The notes under the pieces: generated by a model | What the model was told of the DNA's origin: nothing | Seen by the model: only the letters and a program-made list of their open reading frames with translations | The model's database searches: none | Shown: positions 18,223 to 26,956 of the stretch, piece after piece | Layout: each line of letters starts with the position of its first letter | How positions within the stretch are numbered: the first letter of the stretch is position 1 | Origin: Bradyrhizobiaceae bacterium PARB1 | GTDB taxonomy: Bacteria; Pseudomonadota; Alphaproteobacteria; Rhizobiales; Xanthobacteraceae | Direction of reading: 5' to 3' | Assembly: GCA_002256345.1 (NCBI GenBank) | Contig: NKIY01000002.1 | Location: 1,030,736-1,094,735, forward strand | Length of the DNA stretch: 64,000 nt | Program-made: the position numbers and the translations under genes

Positions 18223-18888
18223 ATGACAGAGAACGCGCCCAAAGCCCAAGCCGGCGGCACCATCATTCCGGTGACGCTGTTCCAGCAGAACTGCATGCTC
18301 CTGTGGGACGAAGCCACGCGGCAGGCGGTGGTGATCGATCCCGGCGGCGACGTGCCGCTGATCCGGGAGGCGATCGCCAAGGCCAATGTGAAGGTCGAGG
18401 CGATCTGGCTGACCCATGGTCATATCGATCATGTCGGCGGCGCTGCCGAGCTGCGCGACGCGCTCAAAGTCGAGATCGTCGGCCCGCACAAGGCAGACGA
18501 ATTCCTGCTCGATCATGTCAAAGCATCCGGCGCCAATTACGGCATCACCGGCGTGCGCAACTTCAAGCCGGACCGTTGGCTCGAGGAAGGCGACACCGTC
18601 AGCGTCGGCGGACTTTCGTTCGAAATTCTGCATTGTCCCGGTCACTCACCGGGCAGCGTGGTCTACTACAGCAAGGGCATGAAATTCGCCCATGTGGGCG
18701 ATGTCCTGTTCGCCGGTTCGGTCGGCCGCACGGACCTGCCGGGAGGCAGCCACGAGACATTGATCAATTCGATCACGACCAAGCTGATTCCCCTCGGCGA
18801 CGATGTCGGCTTTATCTGCGGTCACGGACCGGGCTCCAGCATCGGCCAGGAGCGGATGACCAACCCGTTCCTCACAGGCATAGCCTGA
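18223..18888 (+). CDS. MBL-fold metallo-hydrolase (glyoxalase II-like)
   Basis: 221 residues from ATG 18223. The metallo-beta-lactamase signature THGHIDHVGG is followed by the metal ligands in LHCPGHSPGSVVYY, HVGDVLFAGSVGRTDLPGGS and the final His in FICGHGPGS. No signal peptide is seen, so it should be cytoplasmic. It resembles the YcbL/GloB-like group that hydrolyses thioesters such as S-lactoylglutathione. It is a single gene, convergent with the small gene on the minus strand. The precise substrate is open. Confidence 0.9.
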   Translation: MTENAPKAQAGGTIIPVTLFQQNCMLLWDEATRQAVVIDPGGDVPLIREAIAKANVKVEAIWLTHGHIDHVGGAAELRDALKVEIVGPHKADEFLLDHVKASGANYGITGVRNFKPDRWLEEGDTVSVGGLSFEILHCPGHSPGSVVYYSKGMKFAHVGDVLFAGSVGRTDLPGGSHETLINSITTKLIPLGDDVGFICGHGPGSSIGQERMTNPFLTGIA

Positions 18889-18899
18889 ATCGCTGATAT

Positions 18900-19154
18900 T
18901 CAGCCGGCGTGGTCGAGATCGATCCAATCCTCGATCTGCGAGGCTGCGATGGTCCGCTTCGGCTGATAGGGGTTCAGTGTACCGGCCGTCGCGGTCCAGC
19001 CTTTTGCCAGGATTTCGCGGGCGAAGACCTTCGCATCAATTTCAGATTTGAATGTCTTCGTGGTCCGCGCCGGACCTGGGGGGCGTGGATCCGATTTCAA
19101 AGCACGGTCGGGACCGAAGGCAACATACCAAGTATCAGATTTCGTCATCATCAT
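18900..19154 (-). CDS. Small conserved-type hypothetical protein
   Basis: 84 residues from the first of three consecutive ATGs at 19154. The sequence contains WYVAFGPDRALKSDPRPPGP, a basic/acidic middle KTFKSEIDAKVFAREILAKG, and ends ASQIEDWIDLDHAG. No signal peptide or membrane segment is seen. The codon use resembles neighbouring genes, and a terminator for the next upstream gene separates the two. It resembles short proteins common in Bradyrhizobium-type genomes, but no function can be given. Confidence 0.6.
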   Translation of the reverse strand: MMMTKSDTWYVAFGPDRALKSDPRPPGPARTTKTFKSEIDAKVFAREILAKGWTATAGTLNPYQPKRTIAASQIEDWIDLDHAG

Positions 19155-19235
19155 GGGTAGTAACGCCAAATGTGACAGAAAGTTGCAAGCATTGCGGCAA
19201 CTCACGCTTTTTGTCGCAAATTTGCACAGCTCAAC

Positions 19236-19264
19236 AAAACAGGCCGCCCGACCTGGGGCGACCT
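19236..19264 (-). terminator. Rho-independent terminator after the DUF1236 gene
   Basis: Read on the minus strand: AGGTCGCCC, loop CAGGTC, GGGCGGCCT (one T-G pair), then TTTTGTTG. It lies about 48 bp beyond the stop of the exported DUF1236-type gene. Confidence 0.7.
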
Positions 19265-19311
19265 GCAGTTTGGGAGAAGTCTCTTTATAACTTGAGCCCG
19301 AGAGACGATCC

Positions 19312-19731
19312 TTAGTCGATCACTTCGACGATACGATGGGTACCCGGCTCGACCAGAACCGTACGGCCATTCACCACCGTGTAACGATACTCACGCGCTG
19401 CGCGGTATTCGGTCGGAACTTCGTAATAGGTTACGCCGCTCGCAGGCAGCACGGCACCGACACGGACCTCTCGGTCATAAGTGTAAGACGGACGATGTTG
19501 TTCGACCACATAGCTGCGGAAGCGCGGACGATCGTCAACGCCAAGTACTCCGGCGACACCGCCAACGACGCCGCCGATTGTGCCGCCGACAATGGCGCCC
19601 ACCGGGCCGGCAGCGCGTTCACCTTCGGCAGCACCTCGTTCGATGCCCCCGGGAACACCTTGGGCCTGAGCAACGGCCGGAAGCGCCATCACGGCAACGA
19701 CAGCGGCAGTTCCAAGAAGACGGCGGATCAT
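19312..19731 (-). CDS. Exported DUF1236-type small protein
   Basis: 139 residues from ATG 19731, with GGAG 8 bases upstream; upstream in-frame codons lack a site and precede the signal peptide. A signal (about 1-23, ending PAVAQA) is followed by a glycine-rich hydrophobic segment (GAIVGGTIGGVVGGVAGVLG) like a glycine-zipper. The C-terminal DUF1236-like portion carries RYTVVNGRTVLVEPGTHRIV. Such proteins are abundant in Rhizobiales envelopes and often stress-linked. The role is unknown. A terminator follows the gene. Confidence 0.82.
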   Translation of the reverse strand: MIRRLLGTAAVVAVMALPAVAQAQGVPGGIERGAAEGERAAGPVGAIVGGTIGGVVGGVAGVLGVDDRPRFRSYVVEQHRPSYTYDREVRVGAVLPASGVTYYEVPTEYRAAREYRYTVVNGRTVLVEPGTHRIVEVID

Positions 19732-19862
19732 GATGATCTCCATTTTGCGATTGCACATATTGCGGCGATACAAGTGCGCCGCTAGGCAATGGTTCCGGAG
19801 ATAGAATCGCGAAACACCGCGCGCCGGGCGTGAAATCTTTCGCCAGACGAGGAACCGGATGA

Positions 19863-22349
19863 TCAAACGCGGATCATCGTGCGAATGCGTTGGGACAGAT
19901 TGTCGAGATCGAACGGCTTGGTAATCATCTCCATGCCGGGCAACAGGAAACCTTCGGCCATGGCAACGCTTTCCGCATAGCCGGTGATAAAGAGGACCTT
20001 CAACTCCGGCCGCGTCTCGCGGGCTTGATCGGCGAGCTGGCGGCCGTTCATGCCGGGCAGACCGACATCGGTGACGAGCAGATCGATCTTCCGATCTCGG
20101 CGCAATGCGGCGAGTCCAGAGGGACCGTCGATCGCCTCGAGCACATGATAGCCCTCATCCTGCAGCATCTCGACCACGACTGACCGAACCACGGGTTCAT
20201 CCTCGACAACCAGCACGGTCTCGCCGGCTGATTTGTGCTCATTTCTCTGGGTGCTCGCGGCAGCTTCGGTCGCTGCACCTTCATTGCGCGGCAAATAGAG
20301 ATAGACGGTGGTGCCGAAGCCGACACGGCTGTCGATGCTCACATGGCCATTCGACTGCCTTGCAAAACCGTAGATCATGGATAGGCCCAAGCCGGTGCCC
20401 TGCCCGATCGGCTTTGTGGTGAAAAACGGATCGAATGCGCGCGCCAGTATCTCAGGCGCCATGCCGGAGCCGGTATCTGTTACGGCAATGCGAATGTAGT
20501 CGCCGGGCGCGAGCGCCGGCGTGTCCGCGGTGATTGCGCCAACATGAATATTGCGCGTCGCGATTGCCAGCTTGCCGCCATCGGGCATGGCATCCCGTGC
20601 ATTGATGGCGAGATTGAGCAGCGCGCTCTCCAGCTGGTTCGGATCGCACAGGGTAAACCAGAGGTCGGGCGAAGCGACGATCTCGAGATCGAGCTTCTCG
20701 CCGATGGTCCGCCGTAACAGGTCTTCGAGTGACAGCACCAGTGCATTCGCATCCACCGTTTTCGGCACCAGAGGCTGCCGGCGCGCAAAAGCGAGCAGGC
20801 GGTGGGTGAGAGCGGCCGCGCGATTGGCCGAGGTCGTGGCGGCTTCGATATAGCGCGGCAGACTTCCCAGGCGGTTTTGCCCGAGCCGCGTCTGCATCAG
20901 ATCGAGCGAGCCGACGATACCCGTCAGCAGATTGTTGAAGTCATGCGCGATTCCGCCCGTCAGCTGGCCCACGGCTTCCATCTTCTGCGACTGGCGCAGA
21001 GCCTCCTCAGTCGCCTTGAGACGCTCGGCCGCAGCCTTTTCCTCGGTGACATCGCGGGCGACGCAATAGATGAGCTCTTCATCGGGGACTGCCGTCCAGG
21101 AGAGCCAACGATAAGAGCCATCCTTGTGACGCAAGCGGTTTTCAAAGCGCACCGTCTGTTGACCGGCGGCGAGCTTCTCAACCTCCGCAATGGTCTTCGC
21201 CTGATCGTCGGGATGCTCGAGCCAGCGCGAGGTGCGATCGAGCAGATCGCTCTCGCTCCAGCCGAGCACCCGCGTCCAGGCGGGATTTACCGTGCGCCAG
21301 GCGCCGCTGTAGTCAGCAACCATCAGGAGATCGCGCGACACGTTCCAGATCCGATCGCGCTCACGGGTTTTCTCGCGCACGCGCTCGGCCAGAGTGGCGT
21401 TGAGCTCGGCGAGTTTCAGCGCGAGCTGCCGCGCCTCTTCCTCGCTGCGCAACAATGCCTCGCGCGCCTGCACCTCCTCGGTGACATCGGTATGGGCGCC
21501 AACCAGCCGCAGTGGCTCACCATTCTCGTCACGCTCGATGATTGCCTTGACAGAGATCCAGCGTAGCTCGCCGTCGTCAGGACGAATGATGCGATATTGC
21601 GCGACGTATTCGCGTACGCCGCTCTTCACGGCTTCGATGAACTTGCGCTCCGTGGCTTCGCGATCCTCTGGATGGACGCGCGCGACCCAATCCTCGTGGG
21701 TTTCGTTGGTGGCATCCGCCGGCAGGCCGTGGATGCGCAGATATTCCGGAGAACGACGATTGCGGAAGCCAGTCTGAAGATCAACTTCGAGGCCGCCAAT
21801 GCGGCCAATCTGCTGCACGCGCGCCAGCTCGACCTCGCGTTCGCGCAACGCGACATTGGCCTGATGATCCTTGGTGACATCGCGGCAGATAACCATCACA
21901 CCGCCGATGCCTTTATCCCCATCCAATGGGCTGTAGCCATAGGTCCAGTAACCGTAGCTCAGCTTTCCCTCACGCGTGACGGGGATCAGCTGATCTTCAT
22001 GCCAGGTCGGGCCGCCACCGGTCATGACCTGATCGATCTGCGGGCCAATGATGTCCCAAATCTCATGCCAGAATTCACGGCCGCGCGCGCCGAGCGCACG
22101 CGGATGCTGCGCATCGTCAAGCGTCTGACGGTAGGCATCATTGTAGAACTGGATGAGATCGGCGCCCCACCAGATGAACATCGGATGGTAGGTGTTGAGC
22201 AGGATGCGGACTGCGGTACGGAGGCCTTGCGGCCACCTGGATGGTATGCCGAGCGGCGTGCCCCCCCAGTCGTGAGCGCGCATCAGCGCTCCCATTTCGC
22301 CGCCGCCGGCGAGGAAATCGACCTGATTCTCTCTACGCTCTGCCGCCAT
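19863..22349 (-). CDS. Hybrid sensor histidine kinase with three PAS domains and a C-terminal receiver
   Basis: 828 residues from ATG 22349. Three PAS-type regions are visible at about 40-160 (YHPMFIWWGADLIQFYNDAY), 175-290 (HPEDREATERKFIEAV) and 335-450 (WTRVLGWSESDLLDRT), with a coiled coil between the second and third. The kinase core has the H-box TGGIAHDFNNLLTGI, N-box NLAINARDAMPDGGK and G-boxes DTGSGM and GTGLGLSMIYGF. The receiver (about 705-825) has VVEDEPVV, Asp in LLVTDVGLPGMNG and Lys in ITKPFDLDN. No membrane segment is seen, so it should be a soluble sensor. The signal is unknown, and no separate output regulator lies nearby. Confidence 0.93.
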   Translation of the reverse strand: MAAERRENQVDFLAGGGEMGALMRAHDWGGTPLGIPSRWPQGLRTAVRILLNTYHPMFIWWGADLIQFYNDAYRQTLDDAQHPRALGARGREFWHEIWDIIGPQIDQVMTGGGPTWHEDQLIPVTREGKLSYGYWTYGYSPLDGDKGIGGVMVICRDVTKDHQANVALREREVELARVQQIGRIGGLEVDLQTGFRNRRSPEYLRIHGLPADATNETHEDWVARVHPEDREATERKFIEAVKSGVREYVAQYRIIRPDDGELRWISVKAIIERDENGEPLRLVGAHTDVTEEVQAREALLRSEEEARQLALKLAELNATLAERVREKTRERDRIWNVSRDLLMVADYSGAWRTVNPAWTRVLGWSESDLLDRTSRWLEHPDDQAKTIAEVEKLAAGQQTVRFENRLRHKDGSYRWLSWTAVPDEELIYCVARDVTEEKAAAERLKATEEALRQSQKMEAVGQLTGGIAHDFNNLLTGIVGSLDLMQTRLGQNRLGSLPRYIEAATTSANRAAALTHRLLAFARRQPLVPKTVDANALVLSLEDLLRRTIGEKLDLEIVASPDLWFTLCDPNQLESALLNLAINARDAMPDGGKLAIATRNIHVGAITADTPALAPGDYIRIAVTDTGSGMAPEILARAFDPFFTTKPIGQGTGLGLSMIYGFARQSNGHVSIDSRVGFGTTVYLYLPRNEGAATEAAASTQRNEHKSAGETVLVVEDEPVVRSVVVEMLQDEGYHVLEAIDGPSGLAALRRDRKIDLLVTDVGLPGMNGRQLADQARETRPELKVLFITGYAESVAMAEGFLLPGMEMITKPFDLDNLSQRIRTMIRV

Positions 22350-22477
22350 ATACGGGAACAATCGATCCGTATGAAAACAATAGCGAATTTAGCCGGCGCG
22401 GATGACCTGTGCAAATTGCGCCATGTATTCGGCCGGCTCGGGAGGATGCGGTCGGCCGCCCTGTCCGCGCGCGAGCC

Positions 22478-23632
22478 TTATTTGATGAGCCCTGTAGCCT
22501 TTAACGCACGGGTGATGGCGCCGGAAACATCGAGCGCGCGCCGCTCCGGGAGATCACGATGCGTGCTCCGAAGATCCTGCTCCGCGCGGGGCTGCTGTGG
22601 ACGCGCCTTCCGATTGCGCGGCTCATCCTTCACCGCAGCGAGGATCGGCGCCTGTTTGGTCAGGCCGAAGAACTGCGCAATGTGATAGGACGACGCGATG
22701 CCGGCATCGAGCATGAACTTCGAGGCCGCGCCATAAGCGTCATCATGGCCCTCGATGGCGAGCGGCGTGCCATGGGCCATGCCGGTGATGGTATAGGATT
22801 CCACCATCGTCTCTCCCTTGTCATTCCACCACACTTCGCGCGGATAGCCATCGACGTCTCCAGAAGACATCGGTGCATCCGGCAGATCGTGCAGATCGAG
22901 CCATTGCTTGACGATTTCACCGGCATTGGCAGGATTGACAGTACGATCCGCCGCGCCGTGCCAGACAGACACGCGAGGCCACGGCCCCTGATGTGGCGAT
23001 GCCTTGCGGACCAGATCGCCGAGTTCCTGGGCGCTGCGCGCGGGCGCGCGATACATGCCGGCCAGCGCCTCCTGCATCGAATGCGCGATGCCGTAGGGCA
23101 GACCTGCGATGATGGCGCCGGCGGCGAAGACTTCAGGATAGGTCGCGAGCATCACCGATGTCATCGCGCCACCGGCGGACAGGCCGGTGATGTAAATGCG
23201 CGCGGGATCGACCCCATGCGCGATGGCGGCATGCTCGACCATCTGACGGATCGACAGCGCTTCACCGCTATCCCGCGAGATGTCGTCGGATGCGAACCAG
23301 TTGAAACAGGTGTTGCCGTTATTCGCGCGCTTCTGCTCCGGCATGACAAGCACAAAGCCATAGCGCTGTGCGAGCTTCGACCATCCGCTGCCGATGTCAT
23401 AGCCCGCAGCCGTCTGCGTACAGCCATGCAGCACGACGACAAGAGCCGGCTTCGGAGCCAGCCGCTCCGGCGCGTAAGCGAACATTTTCAGATTGCCGGG
23501 ATTGCTGCCGAAGCCGGTCACTTCAGCGAGCGGACTGTCGCCTGCGGGAAGCCGCGTTCGCCCCATGCCGTGCAAGGCACCGGGCATTTTCGGAAGATGA
23601 CGAAGGAAGTCGATATTATCGGCGAGGGACAC
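22478..23632 (-). CDS. PHB depolymerase-family esterase
   Basis: 384 residues from GTG 23632. This start was chosen because AGGAG lies 6 bases upstream and the product then opens SLADNIDFLRHLPKMPG, typical of the family; ATG 23680 is an alternative. The alpha/beta-hydrolase core has the oxyanion motif VVLHGCTQTAAGYD, the nucleophile elbow ITGLSAGGAMTSVML, VWHGAADRTVNPAN with the likely Asp, and a late His in GMAHGTPLAI. No export signal is seen. Members cleave polyhydroxyalkanoates or related esters such as feruloyl esters. The C-terminal 50 residues are basic and low in complexity. Confidence 0.88.
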   Translation of the reverse strand: MSLADNIDFLRHLPKMPGALHGMGRTRLPAGDSPLAEVTGFGSNPGNLKMFAYAPERLAPKPALVVVLHGCTQTAAGYDIGSGWSKLAQRYGFVLVMPEQKRANNGNTCFNWFASDDISRDSGEALSIRQMVEHAAIAHGVDPARIYITGLSAGGAMTSVMLATYPEVFAAGAIIAGLPYGIAHSMQEALAGMYRAPARSAQELGDLVRKASPHQGPWPRVSVWHGAADRTVNPANAGEIVKQWLDLHDLPDAPMSSGDVDGYPREVWWNDKGETMVESYTITGMAHGTPLAIEGHDDAYGAASKFMLDAGIASSYHIAQFFGLTKQAPILAAVKDEPRNRKARPQQPRAEQDLRSTHRDLPERRALDVSGAITRALKATGLIK

Positions 23633-23789
23633 AGCAGCTCCTAACGGGTCGGCGCGCTTATACAACGGCACCGACGACATATGGTTGCTGCAGTGCAAAA
23701 TAACAGCAATTCGGGCTTCAATTTACCATCACTGAAATGCGAATGGCACGATTTTTCAAAAAAACTTTGTAAGAAAGGTATCTGAAGAA

Positions 23790-23816
23790 GCCCCGCACGG
23801 TCGGGCCATGCGGGGC
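23790..23816 (-). terminator. Hairpin after the MXKDX gene
   Basis: GCCCCGCA (23790-23797) pairs with TGCGGGGC (23809-23816) over an 11-base loop. It lies 16 bp beyond the stop of the MXKDX-repeat gene on the minus strand; a T-rich stretch follows about 20 bases further on. A terminator is likely, though the T-tract is not immediate. Confidence 0.55.
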
Positions 23817-23832
23817 CAAGAAATGAAGAGGC

Positions 23833-24066
23833 CTAGTTCTTCTTCATCATGTTGTCTTTTTTCATGTTGTCCTTGTGCATGCCGTCTTTGTGCATGGATT
23901 CTTTCTTCATGCCGTCCTTGGACATCCCCTCTTTCGACATGCCTTGGGTGCCGGTGCCCATCTTGGTCGAATCCTGACCGGACGAACCGGTTGCCTGCGC
24001 CATGGCAGCAAACGGGGTCACGCCGATTACGGTGGCACAGATCGCTGCGAGAATGGTCTTCTTCAT
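23833..24066 (-). CDS. Pentapeptide MXKDX-repeat exported protein
   Basis: 77 residues from ATG 24066 behind GGAGGAACGATC. A signal peptide (about 1-24, ending AAMAQA) is followed by a C-terminal half made of five-residue repeats of the type M-S/K/H-K-D/E-G/N (MSKEG, MSKDG, MKKES, MHKDG, MHKDN, MKKDN). This matches the MXKDX pentapeptide-repeat family of small periplasmic proteins, whose role is unknown. The Met/Lys/His-rich repeats could bind metal or scavenge oxidants (inference). A perfect match to the EcfG general-stress promoter lies just upstream. The long open frame further upstream is an antisense shadow of sthA. Confidence 0.88.
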   Translation of the reverse strand: MKKTILAAICATVIGVTPFAAMAQATGSSGQDSTKMGTGTQGMSKEGMSKDGMKKESMHKDGMHKDNMKKDNMMKKN

Positions 24067-24097
24067 GATCGTTCCTCCAGAGTGGACGGTTTGGCAC

Positions 24098-24122
24098 AAC
24101 GCCATGTTGCGCAAAACGTTCC
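24098..24122 (-). promoter_or_regulatory. EcfG-type general-stress promoter for the MXKDX gene
   Basis: On the minus strand: GGAAC (24122-24118), 16 bases, CGTT (24101-24098). This is an exact match to the alphaproteobacterial EcfG consensus GGAAC-N16/17-CGTT. The start codon at 24066 leaves about 25-30 bases of leader after the expected transcription start. Confidence 0.65.
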
Positions 24123-24282
24123 TGCCAGCGATACGCGGCGCCGCCCGGAACGTTACGCTGCAAGCCACCGGACTGTCGCAAATCTGCTGTAGGGGTGGCA
24201 TCCGCCCTCCACCGATCGCTTGGCCCGATTGCTGCATCCGAAATGCGATGCGTATGAGGTCACTCCCGACCGAGATTTGCCC

Positions 24283-25677
24283 ATGTATGACTACGATATG
24301 ATCGTTATCGGCTCCGGCCCGTCCGGCCGGCGCGCCGCCATCCAATGCGCCAAACTCGGAAAATCGGTGCTCGTGGTGGAGAAGGGGCGACGTGTGGGCG
24401 GCGTCTCGGTGCATACCGGAACGATTCCGTCGAAGACGCTGCGCGAGACTGTGCTCAATCTTTCCGGTTGGCGAGAACGCGGCTTTTACGGCCTCGGCTA
24501 TCGGGTGAAGCAGGACATCGGCGCGCAAGACCTGATCGCACGGTTGCAGAAGACGCTCAATCACGAAGTGGAAGTCCTGGAGCACCAGTTCAGCCGTAAC
24601 GGCGTCCGCACTGTCAACGGCGAAGCGCGGTTCGCCGGGCCGCATGAGATCGACATCGTGGCCGAGCGCGGCGACCTCAGGCGCGTCACCGGCGCAAAGG
24701 TCCTCATCGCCTGTGGCACGCGGCCATTCCGGCCGGACGATGTACCATTTAACGGCACCACCGTGCTCGACAGCGACGAGGTCGTCGAACTGCCGAAACT
24801 GCCGCGCAGCCTTGCTGTGATCGGAGCCGGAGTGATCGGCGTCGAATATGCGACGATCTTCAGCGCACTGGATGTGGCAGTCACCCTGATCGAGCCGCGA
24901 CCGAGCTTTCTCGATTTCATCGACAAGGAATTGATCGGCGAATTCATGCACGAGCTGCGCGACCGAAACGTAGCGCTGCGGCTCGGCTCAAAGGTTGAGT
25001 CAATCAGCCAGAGCGACAGCGGCCATGTGGTGACGAAGCTGGCCGACGGCCGCAATGTCGTGTCGGACATGCTGCTGTTCGCAGCCGGCCGCGTCGGCGC
25101 CACTGATCGACTCAATCTGGGGATCGCCGGAATCGAGGTCGATCATCGCGGCCGCATCAAGGTCGATCCGGTGACGCTGCAGACCGCCGTGCCGCATATT
25201 TATGCCGCCGGCGATGTGATCGGCTTCCCTTCGCTGGCCTCGACATCGATGGAGCAAGGACGAGTCGCCGCGTGCCACGCCATCGGCATTGATGCTCATG
25301 CACCGCCGGAATTTTTCCCATACGGCATCTATTCGGTGCCGGAGATTTCGACGACCGGCCTCACCGAAGAGGAAGTGCGCGAGAAGGGCATTCCTTATGA
25401 GATCGGAATCGCGCGCTTCCGCGAGACCTCGCGCGGCCATATCATGGGGCTGAACAGCGGCATGATGAAGATGATCTTCTCCACCCGGACCAAACGCCTG
25501 CTCGGCGTCCATATCCTCGGCGAAGGCGCGACCGAACTGATCCATATCGGTCAGGCCGTGCTCAACCTGAAGGGAACGATCGACTACTTTATCCAGAATA
25601 CGTTCAACTATCCGACGCTGGCGGAAGCCTACAAGATCGCCGGGCTGGACGCGTGGAACAGGATGACGGCAAAGTAG
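24283..25677 (+). CDS. sthA: Soluble pyridine nucleotide transhydrogenase (SthA type)
   Basis: 464 residues from ATG 24283. The FAD-binding Rossmann motif GSGPSGRRAAIQCAKLGKS is at the N-terminus. The segment VGGVSVHTGTIPSKTLRE replaces the redox-active CxxxxC of dihydrolipoamide dehydrogenases, as expected for SthA. A second NAD(P)-binding motif is IGAGVIGVEYATIF, the FAD-binding segment is IYAAGDVIGFP, and the C-terminal dimer domain carries HILGEGATELIHIGQAV. It is a cytoplasmic flavoenzyme that moves reducing equivalents between NADPH and NAD. It is divergent from the stress-type MXKDX gene, with about 215 bp between starts. Confidence 0.93.
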   Translation: MYDYDMIVIGSGPSGRRAAIQCAKLGKSVLVVEKGRRVGGVSVHTGTIPSKTLRETVLNLSGWRERGFYGLGYRVKQDIGAQDLIARLQKTLNHEVEVLEHQFSRNGVRTVNGEARFAGPHEIDIVAERGDLRRVTGAKVLIACGTRPFRPDDVPFNGTTVLDSDEVVELPKLPRSLAVIGAGVIGVEYATIFSALDVAVTLIEPRPSFLDFIDKELIGEFMHELRDRNVALRLGSKVESISQSDSGHVVTKLADGRNVVSDMLLFAAGRVGATDRLNLGIAGIEVDHRGRIKVDPVTLQTAVPHIYAAGDVIGFPSLASTSMEQGRVAACHAIGIDAHAPPEFFPYGIYSVPEISTTGLTEEEVREKGIPYEIGIARFRETSRGHIMGLNSGMMKMIFSTRTKRLLGVHILGEGATELIHIGQAVLNLKGTIDYFIQNTFNYPTLAEAYKIAGLDAWNRMTAK

Positions 25678-25724
25678 GCTACGACAACTTCGAACTGCTC
25701 ATTCCAGCCGCATTCTCAAATGTC

Positions 25725-25746
25725 ATCGCCCGCGAAAGCGGGCGAT
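25725..25746. repeat. Palindrome ATCGCCCGC-gaaa-GCGGGCGAT
   Basis: A perfect 9-bp inverted repeat with a GAAA tetraloop, between the convergent sthA and htpX genes. It looks like the first half of a longer dispersed element (TGTCATCGCCCGCGAAAGCG) known in this bacterial group. It may double as a terminator. Confidence 0.65.
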
Positions 25747-25830
25747 CCGGTATGCGATGGCGATAGTGACGAGGCGCTGCCCTTAGTCTCGCTGGGGCGG
25801 CTGGTCAAACCGGGCGGCGATAGACAAGCC

Positions 25831-26760
25831 TCACCCCCATGGACCGCGGCGCTGACCGCCATTCCACGGGCCAGTCGCCGTCGGAGCTGCAGGACGCTGC
25901 GCATAACCACCCTGCGCACCCATCTGCCGAGCCAATTGTTGCAGGGCCGCGATGCGGTTCTGCGTGGCCGGATGCGTCGTGAACAGATTGTCCATGGCGC
26001 GGCCCGACAGCGGGTTGATGATGAACATATGTGCCGTGGCCGGCGCACGCTCGGCATCCTCGTTAGGAATCTGGTGTGCGGCGTTCTCGATCTTGGCCAG
26101 CGCCGAAGCGAGCCACATGGGCTGACCGCAGATCTTCGCGCCCATCTCGTCCGCCGCATATTCGCGCGTCCGGCTGATCGCCATCTGCACCAGCATCGCG
26201 GCGAGCGGCGCCAGGATCATCAGCGCGATCTGTCCAATAATTCCCGGGCCATTGTTGTTGCGATTGCCGCCGAAGAACATGCCGAACTGGGCGATCATCG
26301 AGATTGCACCGGCGATGGTGGCGGTGATGGTCATCAGCAACGTGTCATGATGCTTGATATGCGCAAGCTCATGCGCGACCACGCCGGCAAGCTCCTCGCG
26401 ACTGAGCTGCTGCATCAGGCCGGTGGTGACGGCAACCGCGGCGTTCTCCGGATTACGGCCGGTCGCAAACGCGTTCGGCTGCGGATTGTCCATGATATAG
26501 ACCTTGGGCATCGGCAGACCAGCATTGTGGGCGAGTTCGCCGACCATGCGATACAGGTCCGGCGCGTTGCGCGCATCGACCTCGTGGGCGCCGTGCATCG
26601 ACAATACCGCGCGGTCCGAATTCCAGTAGGCGAACATGTTCATGCCGGCGGCAACCACCAGCGCGATCATCGCGCCCGACGCACCGCCCATGAGATAGCC
26701 GACGCCCATGAAAAGGGCGGTCATGCCGGCCAGCAAGATTGCGGTCTTGAAATAGCTCAT
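25831..26760 (-). CDS. htpX: HtpX zinc metalloprotease
   Basis: 309 residues from ATG 26760, with a near-consensus AGGAGGACCA upstream. Two N-terminal membrane segments (about 5-50) precede the zinc site [14 protein letters not shown] (HExxH) and the third ligand Glu in [10 protein letters not shown]. Two further hydrophobic segments lie between them. HtpX is an inner-membrane protease with a cytoplasmic active site that removes misfolded membrane proteins, in concert with FtsH. The C-terminal tail is Gln/Gly/Pro-rich. The frame stays open upstream of the ATG, but that part has no site and is not included. Confidence 0.95.
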   Translation of the reverse strand: MSYFKTAILLAGMTALFMGVGYLMGGASGAMIALVVAAGMNMFAYWNSDRAVLSMHGAHEVDARNAPDLYRMVGELAHNAGLPMPKVYIMDNPQPNAFATGRNPENAAVAVTTGLMQQLSREELAGVVAHELAHIKHHDTLLMTITATIAGAISMIAQFGMFFGGNRNNNGPGIIGQIALMILAPLAAMLVQMAISRTREYAADEMGAKICGQPMWLASALAKIENAAHQIPNEDAERAPATAHMFIINPLSGRAMDNLFTTHPATQNRIAALQQLARQMGAQGGYAQRPAAPTATGPWNGGQRRGPWG

Positions 26761-26956
26761 TGGTCCTCCTGCCCCCGCGCGCAAACACGTCGCGAATACG
26801 CTGCGGTGCAGGCAATAAAATGGTGATGGCACTTCTGGTTCCGCAAGACGGCATCGTGCGGCAGCGCGTCGCGGCTCGGTCCGGAAGTCCATTGACGAGC
26901 GCTCCGCTACCTCTAGGCTGCCTGCCAAGCAAAAACATTACAAAGAGGAAATGTTC

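Noticed and set aside
23860..23945. Tandem DNA repeats as a CRISPR or satellite array
   Set aside because: The repeats are 15-base codon-level repeats of the MXKDX protein, with no spacers.
24147..24175. Second GGAAC facing sthA as an EcfG promoter
   Set aside because: The bases 16-17 after it are not CGTT.
24067..24951. Long minus-strand open frame continuous with the MXKDX gene
   Set aside because: Antisense to sthA; the signal peptide and ribosome-binding site place the real start at 24066.
26761..26928. Upstream extension of htpX in frame
   Set aside because: No ribosome-binding site, and the extension precedes the first membrane segment; ATG 26760 has an excellent site.
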